From positions 1-38,161 of the forward strand of contig NZ_RHLG01000009.1 of NCBI RefSeq assembly GCF_003712105.1: a stretch of DNA of 38,161 nt, read 5' to 3'. Shown piece by piece: positions 27,766 through 36,945 of this stretch (position 1 is its first letter; every line of letters starts with the position of its first letter). Under the pieces are notes generated by a model. It did not search any database and had not been told where the DNA came from. It saw only the letters and a list, made by a program, of their open reading frames with translations. Position numbers and translations under genes: made by a program. The DNA comes from Winogradskyella sp. (GTDB taxonomy: Bacteria; Bacteroidota; Bacteroidia; Flavobacteriales; Flavobacteriaceae).

Positions 27766-28203
27766 ATGACAACACATCAAGCCACAATAAATCATCTTAA
27801 CGATTTAGCACCTCTTTTTGATGGCTACCGTCAATTTTATAAGCAAAGTAGTGATATAGAAGGTGCAAAAGGATTTTTAAACGAACGTTTGCAGAAAAAT
27901 GATTCTATCATATTTATTGCTTACATAGATGAAAAACCTGTAGGTTTTATGCAATTATATCATTTGTTTTCCTCAGTATCTATGAGACCTATGTACTTAC
28001 TTAATGATTTGTATGTACATGCAGATAATCGTGGCAAAGGTATTGGCGAAGCACTTATAAACGAGGCAAAAAAAACTGCAATTGCGAACCAACAAAAGGG
28101 CATAGCCATACAAACTGCATATGATAATCCGGCACAGGATCTATACCAGCGACTAGGTTTTGAAAAAGATACGGATTTACATTTCTTTTGGACAAATACT
28201 TAA
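27766..28203 (+). CDS. GNAT family N-acetyltransferase
   Basis: A 145-residue GNAT protein with the acetyl-CoA motif DNRGKGIGEALINEA (near residue 89) and the C-terminal AYDNPAQDLYQRLGFEKD. The start fits relatives, which begin with a short stretch before the ATLNDLxxLAxLFD-like segment; here it reads TTHQATINHLNDLAPLFDGYRQFY. The substrate is unknown. Its start codon follows directly after the T-tract of an intrinsic terminator, so it has no leader of its own unless transcripts read through the hairpin or begin at the ATG. Confidence 0.9.
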   Translation: MTTHQATINHLNDLAPLFDGYRQFYKQSSDIEGAKGFLNERLQKNDSIIFIAYIDEKPVGFMQLYHLFSSVSMRPMYLLNDLYVHADNRGKGIGEALINEAKKTAIANQQKGIAIQTAYDNPAQDLYQRLGFEKDTDLHFFWTNT

Positions 28204-28286
28204 AACACCTTACTTGACATTATCGTATATTTCTACTAAATTCGTTATGGAAGTTAACTTAATTAAAGTATTAATACCCTGACATA

Positions 28287-28766
28287 ATGAAAACTTTTAG
28301 ATTATTAATCTTATTATTTTCTACCGTAGTTCTATGCGCATGCAGTAGTAGTGAAGATGAATCCACTCCAAACCTCATTCAAGAATCAATTGGAGATTAT
28401 ACTTATACAGGATGGTTTTATAGCGGTACCAATTGGAGCGATAGACAAGACATAAATGGTAATCTCACGGTATCAAGAAATGGAGACAATACTATAATTA
28501 CAATTGATGGCGATCAGGAAATTGAAATATCGAGAGTTGTATTCTCTGAACAAAGTCCTAAATATGGATTTGATATCGAATCTGCGACTATAATAGATAA
28601 TAATAACAATTCAATAAATCGTTTTGGCTGGGGCGATATGATAATGGAATCTCAACCTTATGATGGATTATATGATAATGATTTAGAGTTCTTTTACGTT
28701 ACGTTCATAAAAGCGCAAACATCTGAACCCGATACGCATTTCTATATTCAAGCAGAAAAGAATTAA
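28287..28766 (+). CDS. Lipoprotein of unknown function
   Basis: A 159-residue protein with a lipoprotein signal (LLILLFSTVVLCAC, acylated Cys near residue 19) and the following SSSEDESTP. An acidic, serine-rich tether after the Cys resembles the export signal that sends Bacteroidota lipoproteins to the cell surface. The mature part is beta-rich and polar (YTYTGWFYSGTNWSDRQDINGNLTV, ITIDGDQEIEISRVVF). I recognise no family. It stands alone between the GNAT gene and trmD, with no clear terminator after it. Confidence 0.75.
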   Translation: MKTFRLLILLFSTVVLCACSSSEDESTPNLIQESIGDYTYTGWFYSGTNWSDRQDINGNLTVSRNGDNTIITIDGDQEIEISRVVFSEQSPKYGFDIESATIIDNNNNSINRFGWGDMIMESQPYDGLYDNDLEFFYVTFIKAQTSEPDTHFYIQAEKN

Positions 28767-28848
28767 AATAACCAAAGTATATAGAAACAGCGACTTATGA
28801 GTTATTAGATATAGCCTTACACCTATTTCCCATTTCCAAGATTAATCG

Positions 28849-28856
28849 CATCTTTG
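28849..28856 (+). promoter_or_regulatory. Possible -7 box directly before trmD
   Basis: CATCTTTG matches the -7 consensus in all but its first base and resembles the rplS box TATCTTTG, including the following TACC/CACC. It ends 4 bases before the trmD ATG, which would place the transcript start at or next to the start codon. Confidence 0.3.
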
Positions 28857-28860
28857 TACC

Positions 28861-29538
28861 ATGCGAATAGATATTATTACCGTATTACCAGAGTTATTAA
28901 GAAGTCCATTTGAGGCCTCTATCTTAAAACGCGCTATTGAAGCTGATTTGGTTGAGGTACATTTTCATAATTTAAGAGATTATACAACTGACAGTTACAA
29001 ATCTGTAGACGACTACCAATTTGGTGGTGGAGCCGGAATGGTAATGCTAATAGAACCTATTGATAAATGCATTACCGGTTTGCAGGCCAAACGCAACTAT
29101 GATGAGATTATATACATGACTCCTGATGGGGAACGTCTTAATCAGAGTATCGCAAATCAAGTTTCACTAAAAGAAAATATTATTATTCTTTGTGGGCATT
29201 ATAAAGGTGTAGACCAACGTGTTAGAGACAAGTTTATAACTAAAGAAATTTCAATCGGTGATTATGTACTATCTGGCGGTGAACTCGGCGCAGCTGTTTT
29301 GTGCGATGCTGTAATTAGGTTAATACCTGGTGTATTAGGCAATGAAACTTCTGCCCTAACAGATAGTTTTCAGGATAATTTATTAGCGCCACCAATCTAT
29401 ACAAGACCTCGTGAGTATGATGGCATGAAAGTACCAGAAGTCTTATTCAGTGGTAACTTTGGAGAAATAGAAAAATGGCGAGAAGAGCAAGCCTATAAGC
29501 GAACAAAAGAAAGACGACCAGATTTATTAGAAGAGTAG
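28861..29538 (+). CDS. trmD: tRNA (guanine-N1-)-methyltransferase
   Basis: TrmD is the SPOUT methyltransferase that makes m1G37 next to the anticodon and prevents frameshifting. The 225-residue protein has [20 protein letters not shown] at the start, [27 protein letters not shown], the knot motif [21 protein letters not shown], and [21 protein letters not shown] near the end. Its order just before rplS is the usual trmD-rplS pairing, though here 146 bases and a separate promoter lie between them. Confidence 0.97.
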   Translation: MRIDIITVLPELLRSPFEASILKRAIEADLVEVHFHNLRDYTTDSYKSVDDYQFGGGAGMVMLIEPIDKCITGLQAKRNYDEIIYMTPDGERLNQSIANQVSLKENIIILCGHYKGVDQRVRDKFITKEISIGDYVLSGGELGAAVLCDAVIRLIPGVLGNETSALTDSFQDNLLAPPIYTRPREYDGMKVPEVLFSGNFGEIEKWREEQAYKRTKERRPDLLEE

Positions 29539-29565
29539 TGAAAAAAACGAAAAATCATGATAAAA

Positions 29566-29600
29566 AACTTTTCACTTTTCACTTTATACTTTACACTTTT
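29566..29600 (+). repeat. Tandem heptamer tract upstream of the rplS promoter
   Basis: Four consecutive 7-base units CACTTTT, CACTTTA, TACTTTA and CACTTTT (29573-29600), preceded by a degenerate AACTTTT. The tract ends 4 bases before the -7 box of rplS, in the place where a -33 element would be expected. Confidence 0.7.
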
Positions 29601-29604
29601 TAAC

Positions 29605-29612
29605 TATCTTTG
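29605..29612 (+). promoter_or_regulatory. Promoter -7 box for rplS
   Basis: TATCTTTG is a full match to TAnnTTTG, followed by CACCC. It lies 72 bases before the rplS ATG, giving a leader of roughly 65 bases. No TTG is visible at -33; the heptamer tract occupies that position. Confidence 0.55.
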
Positions 29613-29684
29613 CACCCAATTTTAGATTAACCTCTGGCGAGAATCGTGAATGTTGGTTTGAATTAACTTTTTAAAAATAACAAC

Positions 29685-30035
29685 ATGGAGTCTTTAATTA
29701 AATATGTTCAAGACGAATTTGTAACAAGAAAAGATTTACCAGATTTTAGTGCTGGTGATACAATTACAGTGTATTACGAAATTAAAGAAGGTAACAAAAC
29801 ACGTACTCAGTTTTTTAAAGGTGTAGTATTACAACGTAAAGGAAGTGGAACATCTGAAACATTTACTATCCGTAAAATGTCAGGTACAATTGGTGTAGAA
29901 CGTATCTTCCCAGTTAACTTACCATCGTTACAAAAAATTGAAGTTAATAAGAAAGGTAAAGTTCGTAGAGCACGTATCTTCTACTTTAGAGGACTTACCG
30001 GTAAGAAAGCAAGAATTAAAGAAGTTAGAAAATAA
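29685..30035 (+). CDS. rplS: Large ribosomal subunit protein bL19
   Basis: A 116-residue bL19, which sits at the interface of the ribosomal subunits. The sequence shows the standard DFSAGDTITVYYEIKEGNK, FKGVVLQRKGSG, TFTIRKMSGTIGVERIFPVN and the basic C-terminal KVRRARIFYFRGLTGKKARI. It follows trmD and is closed by a strong terminator, so the downstream RNA element is not simply its 3' tail unless readthrough occurs. Confidence 0.98.
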   Translation: MESLIKYVQDEFVTRKDLPDFSAGDTITVYYEIKEGNKTRTQFFKGVVLQRKGSGTSETFTIRKMSGTIGVERIFPVNLPSLQKIEVNKKGKVRRARIFYFRGLTGKKARIKEVRK

Positions 30036-30065
30036 ACCTTTAATTATCCTTTCTAAAAATACTAG

Positions 30066-30090
30066 AGCCTTGAGAAATCAAGGCTTTTTT
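30066..30090 (+). terminator. Intrinsic terminator after rplS
   Basis: AGCCTTGA (30066-30073), a GAAA tetraloop and TCAAGGCT (30078-30085), then a run of T. Strong and typical. Confidence 0.92.
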
Positions 30091-30212
30091 GGTTTATTAA
30101 CTTTTGTTAATAACTCACGTTTATAAATTGTGAATATCTAAATACTTAAAAAATTTGGAATTCTCAATCAAACATATACTTTAGCTAAACAATTAACAAC
30201 AAACCTAGTTTG

Positions 30213-30266
30213 GTTTTGAATTAAGTTTTGAATTTGTGTTAAATTGTTACAAAGTAACGTTCTTTG
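30213..30266 (+). promoter_or_regulatory. Possible promoter region of the candidate ncRNA
   Basis: Two direct copies of GTTTTGAATT (30213-30222 and 30225-30234), 12 bases apart, are followed by TTTG (30233-30236) and, 22 bases later, GTTCTTTG (30259-30266), which keeps the TTTG half of the -7 consensus but not its TA. A small inverted repeat GTTAC-AAA-GTAAC (30246-30258) lies between. The assignment is tentative. Confidence 0.3.
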
Positions 30267-30272
30267 TTTAAT

Positions 30273-30675
30273 GAGATTTTTTCGGTTGTTGCAGGACGCT
30301 GTGTATGCAGCTAGGGCGGCAACAAAATTAAGGTAAAAGGTAATTTCGATTATTTTTTAGATTAATGGATAGGGTTTTGAAAGTTATAAGTACCATTACT
30401 AGTAATCAGTAAAAACAGAATGTGTAAACATCGCAGTCGCGCAAGTGATGACCGGTGATAAGCATACTAAAAAATCTCAGAAGCACAATTATAACAGGTC
30501 AATACATATTGAAAGTTAGAACGTGTTTCGTGGAAGCCGAATTAGCTATACTGAAAAAGATGAAGGTGCAACGCCTATCAGCTGAGTTAGTGAAAACTAA
30601 ATAGGTGAGTTAACGTAAGCTTCTAAAAAAGCCATGTCAAGACAGTTTTACTGGATGATATGGCTTTTTGTTTTA
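30273..30675 (+). ncRNA. Candidate structured non-coding RNA, family not recognised
   Basis: About 400 bases with no credible reading frame, between the rplS terminator and the pentapeptide gene, with clear secondary structure. Stem 1: GTTGTTGC (30285-30292) with GCGGCAAC (30316-30323), enclosing GCTG/CAGC around a 6-base loop. Stem 2: 11 pairs closed by a UUCG loop (30334-30359). Stem 3: ATCGC (30430-30434) with GTGAT (30455-30459), enclosing TCGC/GTGA with a GCAA loop. Stem 4: CGCCTAT (30572-30578) with ATAGGTG (30601-30607), an 8-base bulge, then TTAGT/ACTAA with a GAAA loop. AGAAGC (30479-30484) can pair with GCTTCT (30619-30624). It ends at a terminator. The local GC content and the GNRA loops suggest a folded RNA. 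It lacks the ends and TpsiC loop of tmRNA, the GAGGAAAGTC and ACAGA core of RNase P RNA, and the SRP RNA loop. The stretch 30091-30272 before it is AT-rich, with only the promoter-like signals listed. Confidence 0.55.
30626..30675 (+). terminator. Terminator of the candidate ncRNA
   Basis: AAAAAGCCAT (30626-30635) pairs with ATGGCTTTTT (30660-30669). The large loop contains a second small hairpin, CAGT/ACTG (30643-30653). A T-rich tail follows to about 30675. Confidence 0.8.
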
Positions 30676-30720
30676 ATATAATTACTGCCAATAATCTTAA
30701 TTAAAAATTACCTTTACTGG

Positions 30721-31296
30721 ATGAATCTTCAGTTTATAGACAGTAAAACTTTTGAGAACGAAACATTTATATCTCCTATTCTACCCAAAGGTGAATACGA
30801 CAATTGCCGCTTTATAAATTGCAATTTTGAAAACTCTGATATTTCAAACAATGTGTTTCTAGAATGTGAATTCATTGATTGCAATCTCAGTAACGTAAAT
30901 GTGATGCATACTCAATTTAATGAAGTACAATTTATTGGCTGTAAAATAGTTGGTGTACAGTTTCAAAATTCGAATGATTTCCTAAGAGCATTTTCTTTTA
31001 AAGATGCAATCCTTGATTATTCTACTTTCATTGAGATGAAAATTGATAAGACCAACTTTACTTCATGTAAATTAATTGGTGTAGACTTCTCTAATACAGA
31101 GGCCAAAAATGTAGTATTTAACAATTGTGATTTAAGCAATTCTATATTCGATAATACCAACTTAGAAAGCGCTAATCTTTCTACCTGTTATAACTTTGAT
31201 ATTAATCCGTCTAAGAACAAATTAAAAAAGGCAGTTTTCACAAAAGATAATGTAATAGGATTACTGAAGTCTACAGGCATTGTTATTAAAAGATAA
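30721..31296 (+). CDS. Pentapeptide-repeat protein, Qnr/McbG-like
   Basis: A 191-residue protein built of pentapeptide repeats with Phe or Leu at the centre, for example CRFINCNFENSDIS, CEFIDCNLSNVNV and TNFTSCKLIGVDFSN, forming a right-handed beta-helix. There is no signal peptide. The repeats are interrupted near residue 85 (SNDFLRAFSF), and the protein ends with NVIGLLKSTGIVIKR, a tail similar to that of McbG and Qnr proteins, which mimic DNA and protect gyrase. That role is an inference from overall layout only. The ATG lies in TTTACTGGATGA, a 12-base string also found in the terminator loop 66 bases upstream. Confidence 0.88.
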   Translation: MNLQFIDSKTFENETFISPILPKGEYDNCRFINCNFENSDISNNVFLECEFIDCNLSNVNVMHTQFNEVQFIGCKIVGVQFQNSNDFLRAFSFKDAILDYSTFIEMKIDKTNFTSCKLIGVDFSNTEAKNVVFNNCDLSNSIFDNTNLESANLSTCYNFDINPSKNKLKKAVFTKDNVIGLLKSTGIVIKR

Positions 31297-31307
31297 TTTC
31301 TCGTTAA

Positions 31308-33623
<2,316 letters not shown>

Positions 33624-33638
33624 ACTTAAGTTAAAAAC

Positions 33639-33670
33639 AAGCCTCTTATAAAGAGGCTTTCTTATTTTTA
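33639..33670 (+). terminator. Intrinsic terminator after icd
   Basis: AAGCCTCTT (33639-33647) pairs with AAGAGGCTT (33651-33659) with a 3-base loop, and a T-rich tail follows. The TonB receptor gene starts only 17 bases later. Confidence 0.88.
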
Positions 33671-33686
33671 TAAAAAAACGTTGCTA

Positions 33687-36059
33687 ATGAGAATATTCCT
33701 TGTTGGATGCATTGTTATACTCTTTTCTTTTTCAAATAGTTTCGCCCAAAATAAGTTCACACTAAGCGGAATAATAACAGATAAATCTACAACAGAAACA
33801 CTCATTGGTGTTAATATTATAATCCCTGAATTAAAAACAGGCACGGTCACTAATGAGTATGGTTTCTATTCTATTACACTGCAAGAAGGTAAATATGAAA
33901 TCCAGATAAGTTACTTAGGGTATAAGACTATAACCGAAACCGTTGATTTAACAGCAAATATCAGTTTAAACTTTAACCTTGAAGAATCTGCAGAAAGTCT
34001 AGATGAAATAGTCATTACCGAAGATGTAGAAAAGTTGAATATTAGAAAGCCTCAAATGAGTGTGAATAGCCTTTCTATAAAAACTATAAAACAAATGCCT
34101 GTTGTCTTAGGTGAAGTTGATGTTATAAAATCTATTACCTTATTACCTGGGGTTACTAATGCTGGTGAAGGCTCATCTGGTTTTAATGTGCGAGGTGGTT
34201 CGGCTGATCAAAATTTAATTTTACTAGATGAAGCAACTATATTTAATTCTTCCCATTTATTCGGTTTTTTCTCTGTTTTTAATCCTGATGCTATAAAAGA
34301 CATAAAGCTCTACAAAGGTGGCATTCCTGCTAAATATGGTGGTCGTGTATCTTCAGTATTAGATATTTACCAAAAAGAAGGGAATAATGAAACGTTTCAC
34401 CTCAATGGTGGTATTGGTTTAGTATCAAGTCGATTATTAGCCGAAGGTCCACTGAAAAAAGGGAAAGGCTCTTTTTTATTTGGGGGTCGTAGTAGTTATG
34501 CGCATCTGTTTTTACCATTATTCGATTTAGACAATATTGCTTATTTCTACGATTTAAATACAAAACTAAGCTATCGATTAAACGAGAAAAACAGTATTTA
34601 TCTATCCGGTTATTTTGGCCGTGACGTATTTAGCCTCAGTGATTCGTTTGAAAACACATATGGTAACACAGTTCTAAACTTTAGGTGGAATCATTTATTT
34701 TCGGATAAACTATTTTCAAACTTATCCGCTATTTACTCAGATTATTTCTACGGTTTAGAATTGGAATTTGTAGGATTTGACTGGGAATCAGGAATTACAA
34801 ACTTCAATCTTAAGTATGATTTGAAACACTACCTAAATGACAAATTTAAACTCGAGTATGGTCTAAATAGTATTTATTATAAGTTTAATCCAGGAGAGAT
34901 TCTTCCCATTAATGAAAACTCCGGAATAAACCCTGATAAACTAATTGATAAGTTTGCTTTTGAAAATGCCGCTTACATTGATGCCGAACATAAAATTAAT
35001 GACAACCTATCACTTTCTTATGGATTAAGAGTAAGTAATTTTTTGAGACTTGGACAAGACGAAATCAATAGATATCAAGATGATAATCCAGTAATATTTA
35101 ATCAGCAATTACAGGTTTATGAAAAGGCAGAACCAATAGGTACCGAGTCGTTTAGTAGAAGTGATGTGCTAAAATCATTTACAAATTTAGAACCAAGAGC
35201 ATCTGTTGCTTATAGCTTAAACGAAACGTCTTCTGTCAAAGCGAGTTATAATAGAATGGCTCAGTATTTACATTTATTATCAAACACCAGTTCTCCTACT
35301 CCACTAGATGTATGGACACCTAGTGGCGAATATATAAAACCTCAAATCCTAGATCAGTTTGCAATTGGTTATTTCAAGAATTTTAATGATGACAAATATT
35401 CTTTAGAAGTTGAAAGTTTTTACAAAACCATTGACAACAGAATCGATTATATAGACGGTGCAGATCTAATTGCAAATGACGCCATAGAACAAGTAATCCT
35501 TAACGGAGAAGCCAGAGCATATGGTCTTGAAATTTTACTAAGAAAAAATGAAGGGCGTTTAAAAGGTTGGCTGGCATATACATTATCTAAATCTGAGCAG
35601 AGAACACCTGGAAGAACTCCTTTTGAAACTGGTATAAATAATGGAGATTGGTATAATACACCTTGGGATAAAACCCACGATATTACACTAACAGGGTCTT
35701 ATGAGTTAAATAAAAAATGGACATTGAATTCAAACTTTCTTTTCCAAACAGGAATACCTGCTACGTTTCCTAATGGTCAGTATCAGTTCAACGGTATAAC
35801 AATTCCTGTTTTTGAAGCTCGAAACTCAAGTCGCCTAACTGACTACCACAGATTAGATGTGTCTTTAAATTATAACCCCAATCCTGATAGCACTAAGAAA
35901 TTTAAAGGTGAATGGGTTTTTAGTCTATATAATGTTTACAATAGAAGGAATGCTACTAGTATAACGTTTAGAGAAAATCGAATGACTGGTCGTAACGAGG
36001 CAAACAGATTGGCAATTTTCGGTATTGTTCCAGCAGTTACTTATAATTTTAAATTTTAA
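33687..36059 (+). CDS. TonB-dependent receptor with carboxypeptidase-like regulatory domain
   Basis: A 790-residue outer-membrane receptor. A signal peptide (IFLVGCIVILFSFSNSFAQ) is followed by a carboxypeptidase-D regulatory-like domain (about residues 24-105, LSGIITDKSTTETLIGVNI to YLGYKT), a plug domain (about 130-230, with GEVDVIKSITLLPGVTNAGEGSSGFNVRGGSADQNLILLD split by turns) and a beta-barrel ending in an aromatic residue (TYNFKF). The ATG at 33687 is preferred to a TTG at 33681. The substrate is unknown. It is followed 4 bases later by a DUF4249 lipoprotein, a frequent partner for this receptor subtype, so the two likely form an uptake complex. Confidence 0.93.
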   Translation: MRIFLVGCIVILFSFSNSFAQNKFTLSGIITDKSTTETLIGVNIIIPELKTGTVTNEYGFYSITLQEGKYEIQISYLGYKTITETVDLTANISLNFNLEESAESLDEIVITEDVEKLNIRKPQMSVNSLSIKTIKQMPVVLGEVDVIKSITLLPGVTNAGEGSSGFNVRGGSADQNLILLDEATIFNSSHLFGFFSVFNPDAIKDIKLYKGGIPAKYGGRVSSVLDIYQKEGNNETFHLNGGIGLVSSRLLAEGPLKKGKGSFLFGGRSSYAHLFLPLFDLDNIAYFYDLNTKLSYRLNEKNSIYLSGYFGRDVFSLSDSFENTYGNTVLNFRWNHLFSDKLFSNLSAIYSDYFYGLELEFVGFDWESGITNFNLKYDLKHYLNDKFKLEYGLNSIYYKFNPGEILPINENSGINPDKLIDKFAFENAAYIDAEHKINDNLSLSYGLRVSNFLRLGQDEINRYQDDNPVIFNQQLQVYEKAEPIGTESFSRSDVLKSFTNLEPRASVAYSLNETSSVKASYNRMAQYLHLLSNTSSPTPLDVWTPSGEYIKPQILDQFAIGYFKNFNDDKYSLEVESFYKTIDNRIDYIDGADLIANDAIEQVILNGEARAYGLEILLRKNEGRLKGWLAYTLSKSEQRTPGRTPFETGINNGDWYNTPWDKTHDITLTGSYELNKKWTLNSNFLFQTGIPATFPNGQYQFNGITIPVFEARNSSRLTDYHRLDVSLNYNPNPDSTKKFKGEWVFSLYNVYNRRNATSITFRENRMTGRNEANRLAIFGIVPAVTYNFKF

Positions 36060-36063
36060 GAAC

Positions 36064-36879
36064 ATGAAAAAAATACTATCATTATTAATAATACTAATTA
36101 CATTTCACAATTGTGAAGACGTTATTGAAGTGGATTTAAACGAAGCACCTCCAAGATTAGTAATTGATGCTGGCATTAGGTGGTTTAAAAACACTACAGG
36201 CAACGAACAGAGCATCAGACTATCACTAACATCTCCATTTTTTAGTGAAGGCACTCAACCAGCAAATAATGCATTAGTTTCAATTTCAGACACCAATGGT
36301 AATACGTTTAATTTTGTAGAAGATGGTGCAACAGGTATTTATAGAAACTCAAGTTTTATACCTGTTATAGATGGCATCTATGTATTATCTGTATTCTACA
36401 ACAATGAGTTATATACTGCAACAGAAACATTAAAATCGGTAGTACCAATAGATTTTGTAGAGCAAAGAGATGATGGTGGTTTTCTTGGTGAGGATATAGA
36501 ACTTAAAGCATTTTATACTGACCCAGTAAATATTGAAAATTTTTACTTTTTTGAATTTATAAGCGATATTCCTGTTATTCCTACTTTAGAAGTTTATGAA
36601 GACAGATTTACTGATGGTAATCAAATTTTTGGATTTTATACTGAAGAAGATTTAGAATCTGGAGATTTAGTAACAATTCGAAACCATGGTATTTCCGAAC
36701 GTTTCTATCAGTTTATGTTTACATTATTGCAGCAAGGTAGTGAAGATAGTGGAGGTCCTTTTGAAACGCAACCAGCAACCGTTCGAGGTAATTGTATTAA
36801 TCAAACAAATGCTGATAATTTCCCATTTGGTTATTTTAGATTGTCAGAAGTAGATGAAGTAGTTTATACAGTCCAATAA
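36064..36879 (+). CDS. DUF4249 family lipoprotein, partner of the TonB receptor
   Basis: A 271-residue lipoprotein with the signal ILSLLIILITFHNC and the mature start EDVIEVDLNEAPPRLVIDAGI, typical of DUF4249. The following beta-rich part (VSISDTNGNTFNFVEDGATGIY) also fits. It is shorter than many DUF4249 proteins. The residue before the lipobox Cys is Asn, a departure from the usual Gly, Ala or Ser. By analogy with other TonB-receptor lipoprotein pairs it may form a surface lid, but that is inferred. The start at 36064 follows the receptor stop by 4 bases; an in-frame ATG at 36025 inside the receptor gene is unlikely. Confidence 0.88.
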   Translation: MKKILSLLIILITFHNCEDVIEVDLNEAPPRLVIDAGIRWFKNTTGNEQSIRLSLTSPFFSEGTQPANNALVSISDTNGNTFNFVEDGATGIYRNSSFIPVIDGIYVLSVFYNNELYTATETLKSVVPIDFVEQRDDGGFLGEDIELKAFYTDPVNIENFYFFEFISDIPVIPTLEVYEDRFTDGNQIFGFYTEEDLESGDLVTIRNHGISERFYQFMFTLLQQGSEDSGGPFETQPATVRGNCINQTNADNFPFGYFRLSEVDEVVYTVQ

Positions 36880-36945
36880 TTATTAATTTAAGTACATTAC
36901 TCCAATATCGAATCCAAGCGTTCACAAATTCACTATTTTTATAAA

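Noticed and set aside
29938..30126. Open frame of 62 codons overlapping the end of rplS
   Set aside because: It lies in a shifted frame of rplS and runs through the terminator hairpin; no family features.
30334..30359. Stand-alone terminator (11-pair hairpin with T-rich arm)
   Set aside because: The T residues are paired within the stem and no T-tract follows, so it is better read as a structural stem of the candidate RNA.
30555..30610. Group I intron core, suggested by GATGAAGGTG near a GAAA-capped stem
   Set aside because: The rest of the core (P7 and the R and S segments) is missing and there are no exons of an interrupted gene around it.
30273..30675. tmRNA, RNase P RNA or SRP RNA as identity of the structured region
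   Set aside because: No GGTTCGA loop or CCA-type end (tmRNA), no GAGGAAAGTC or ACAGA core (RNase P), and no SRP-type conserved loops.
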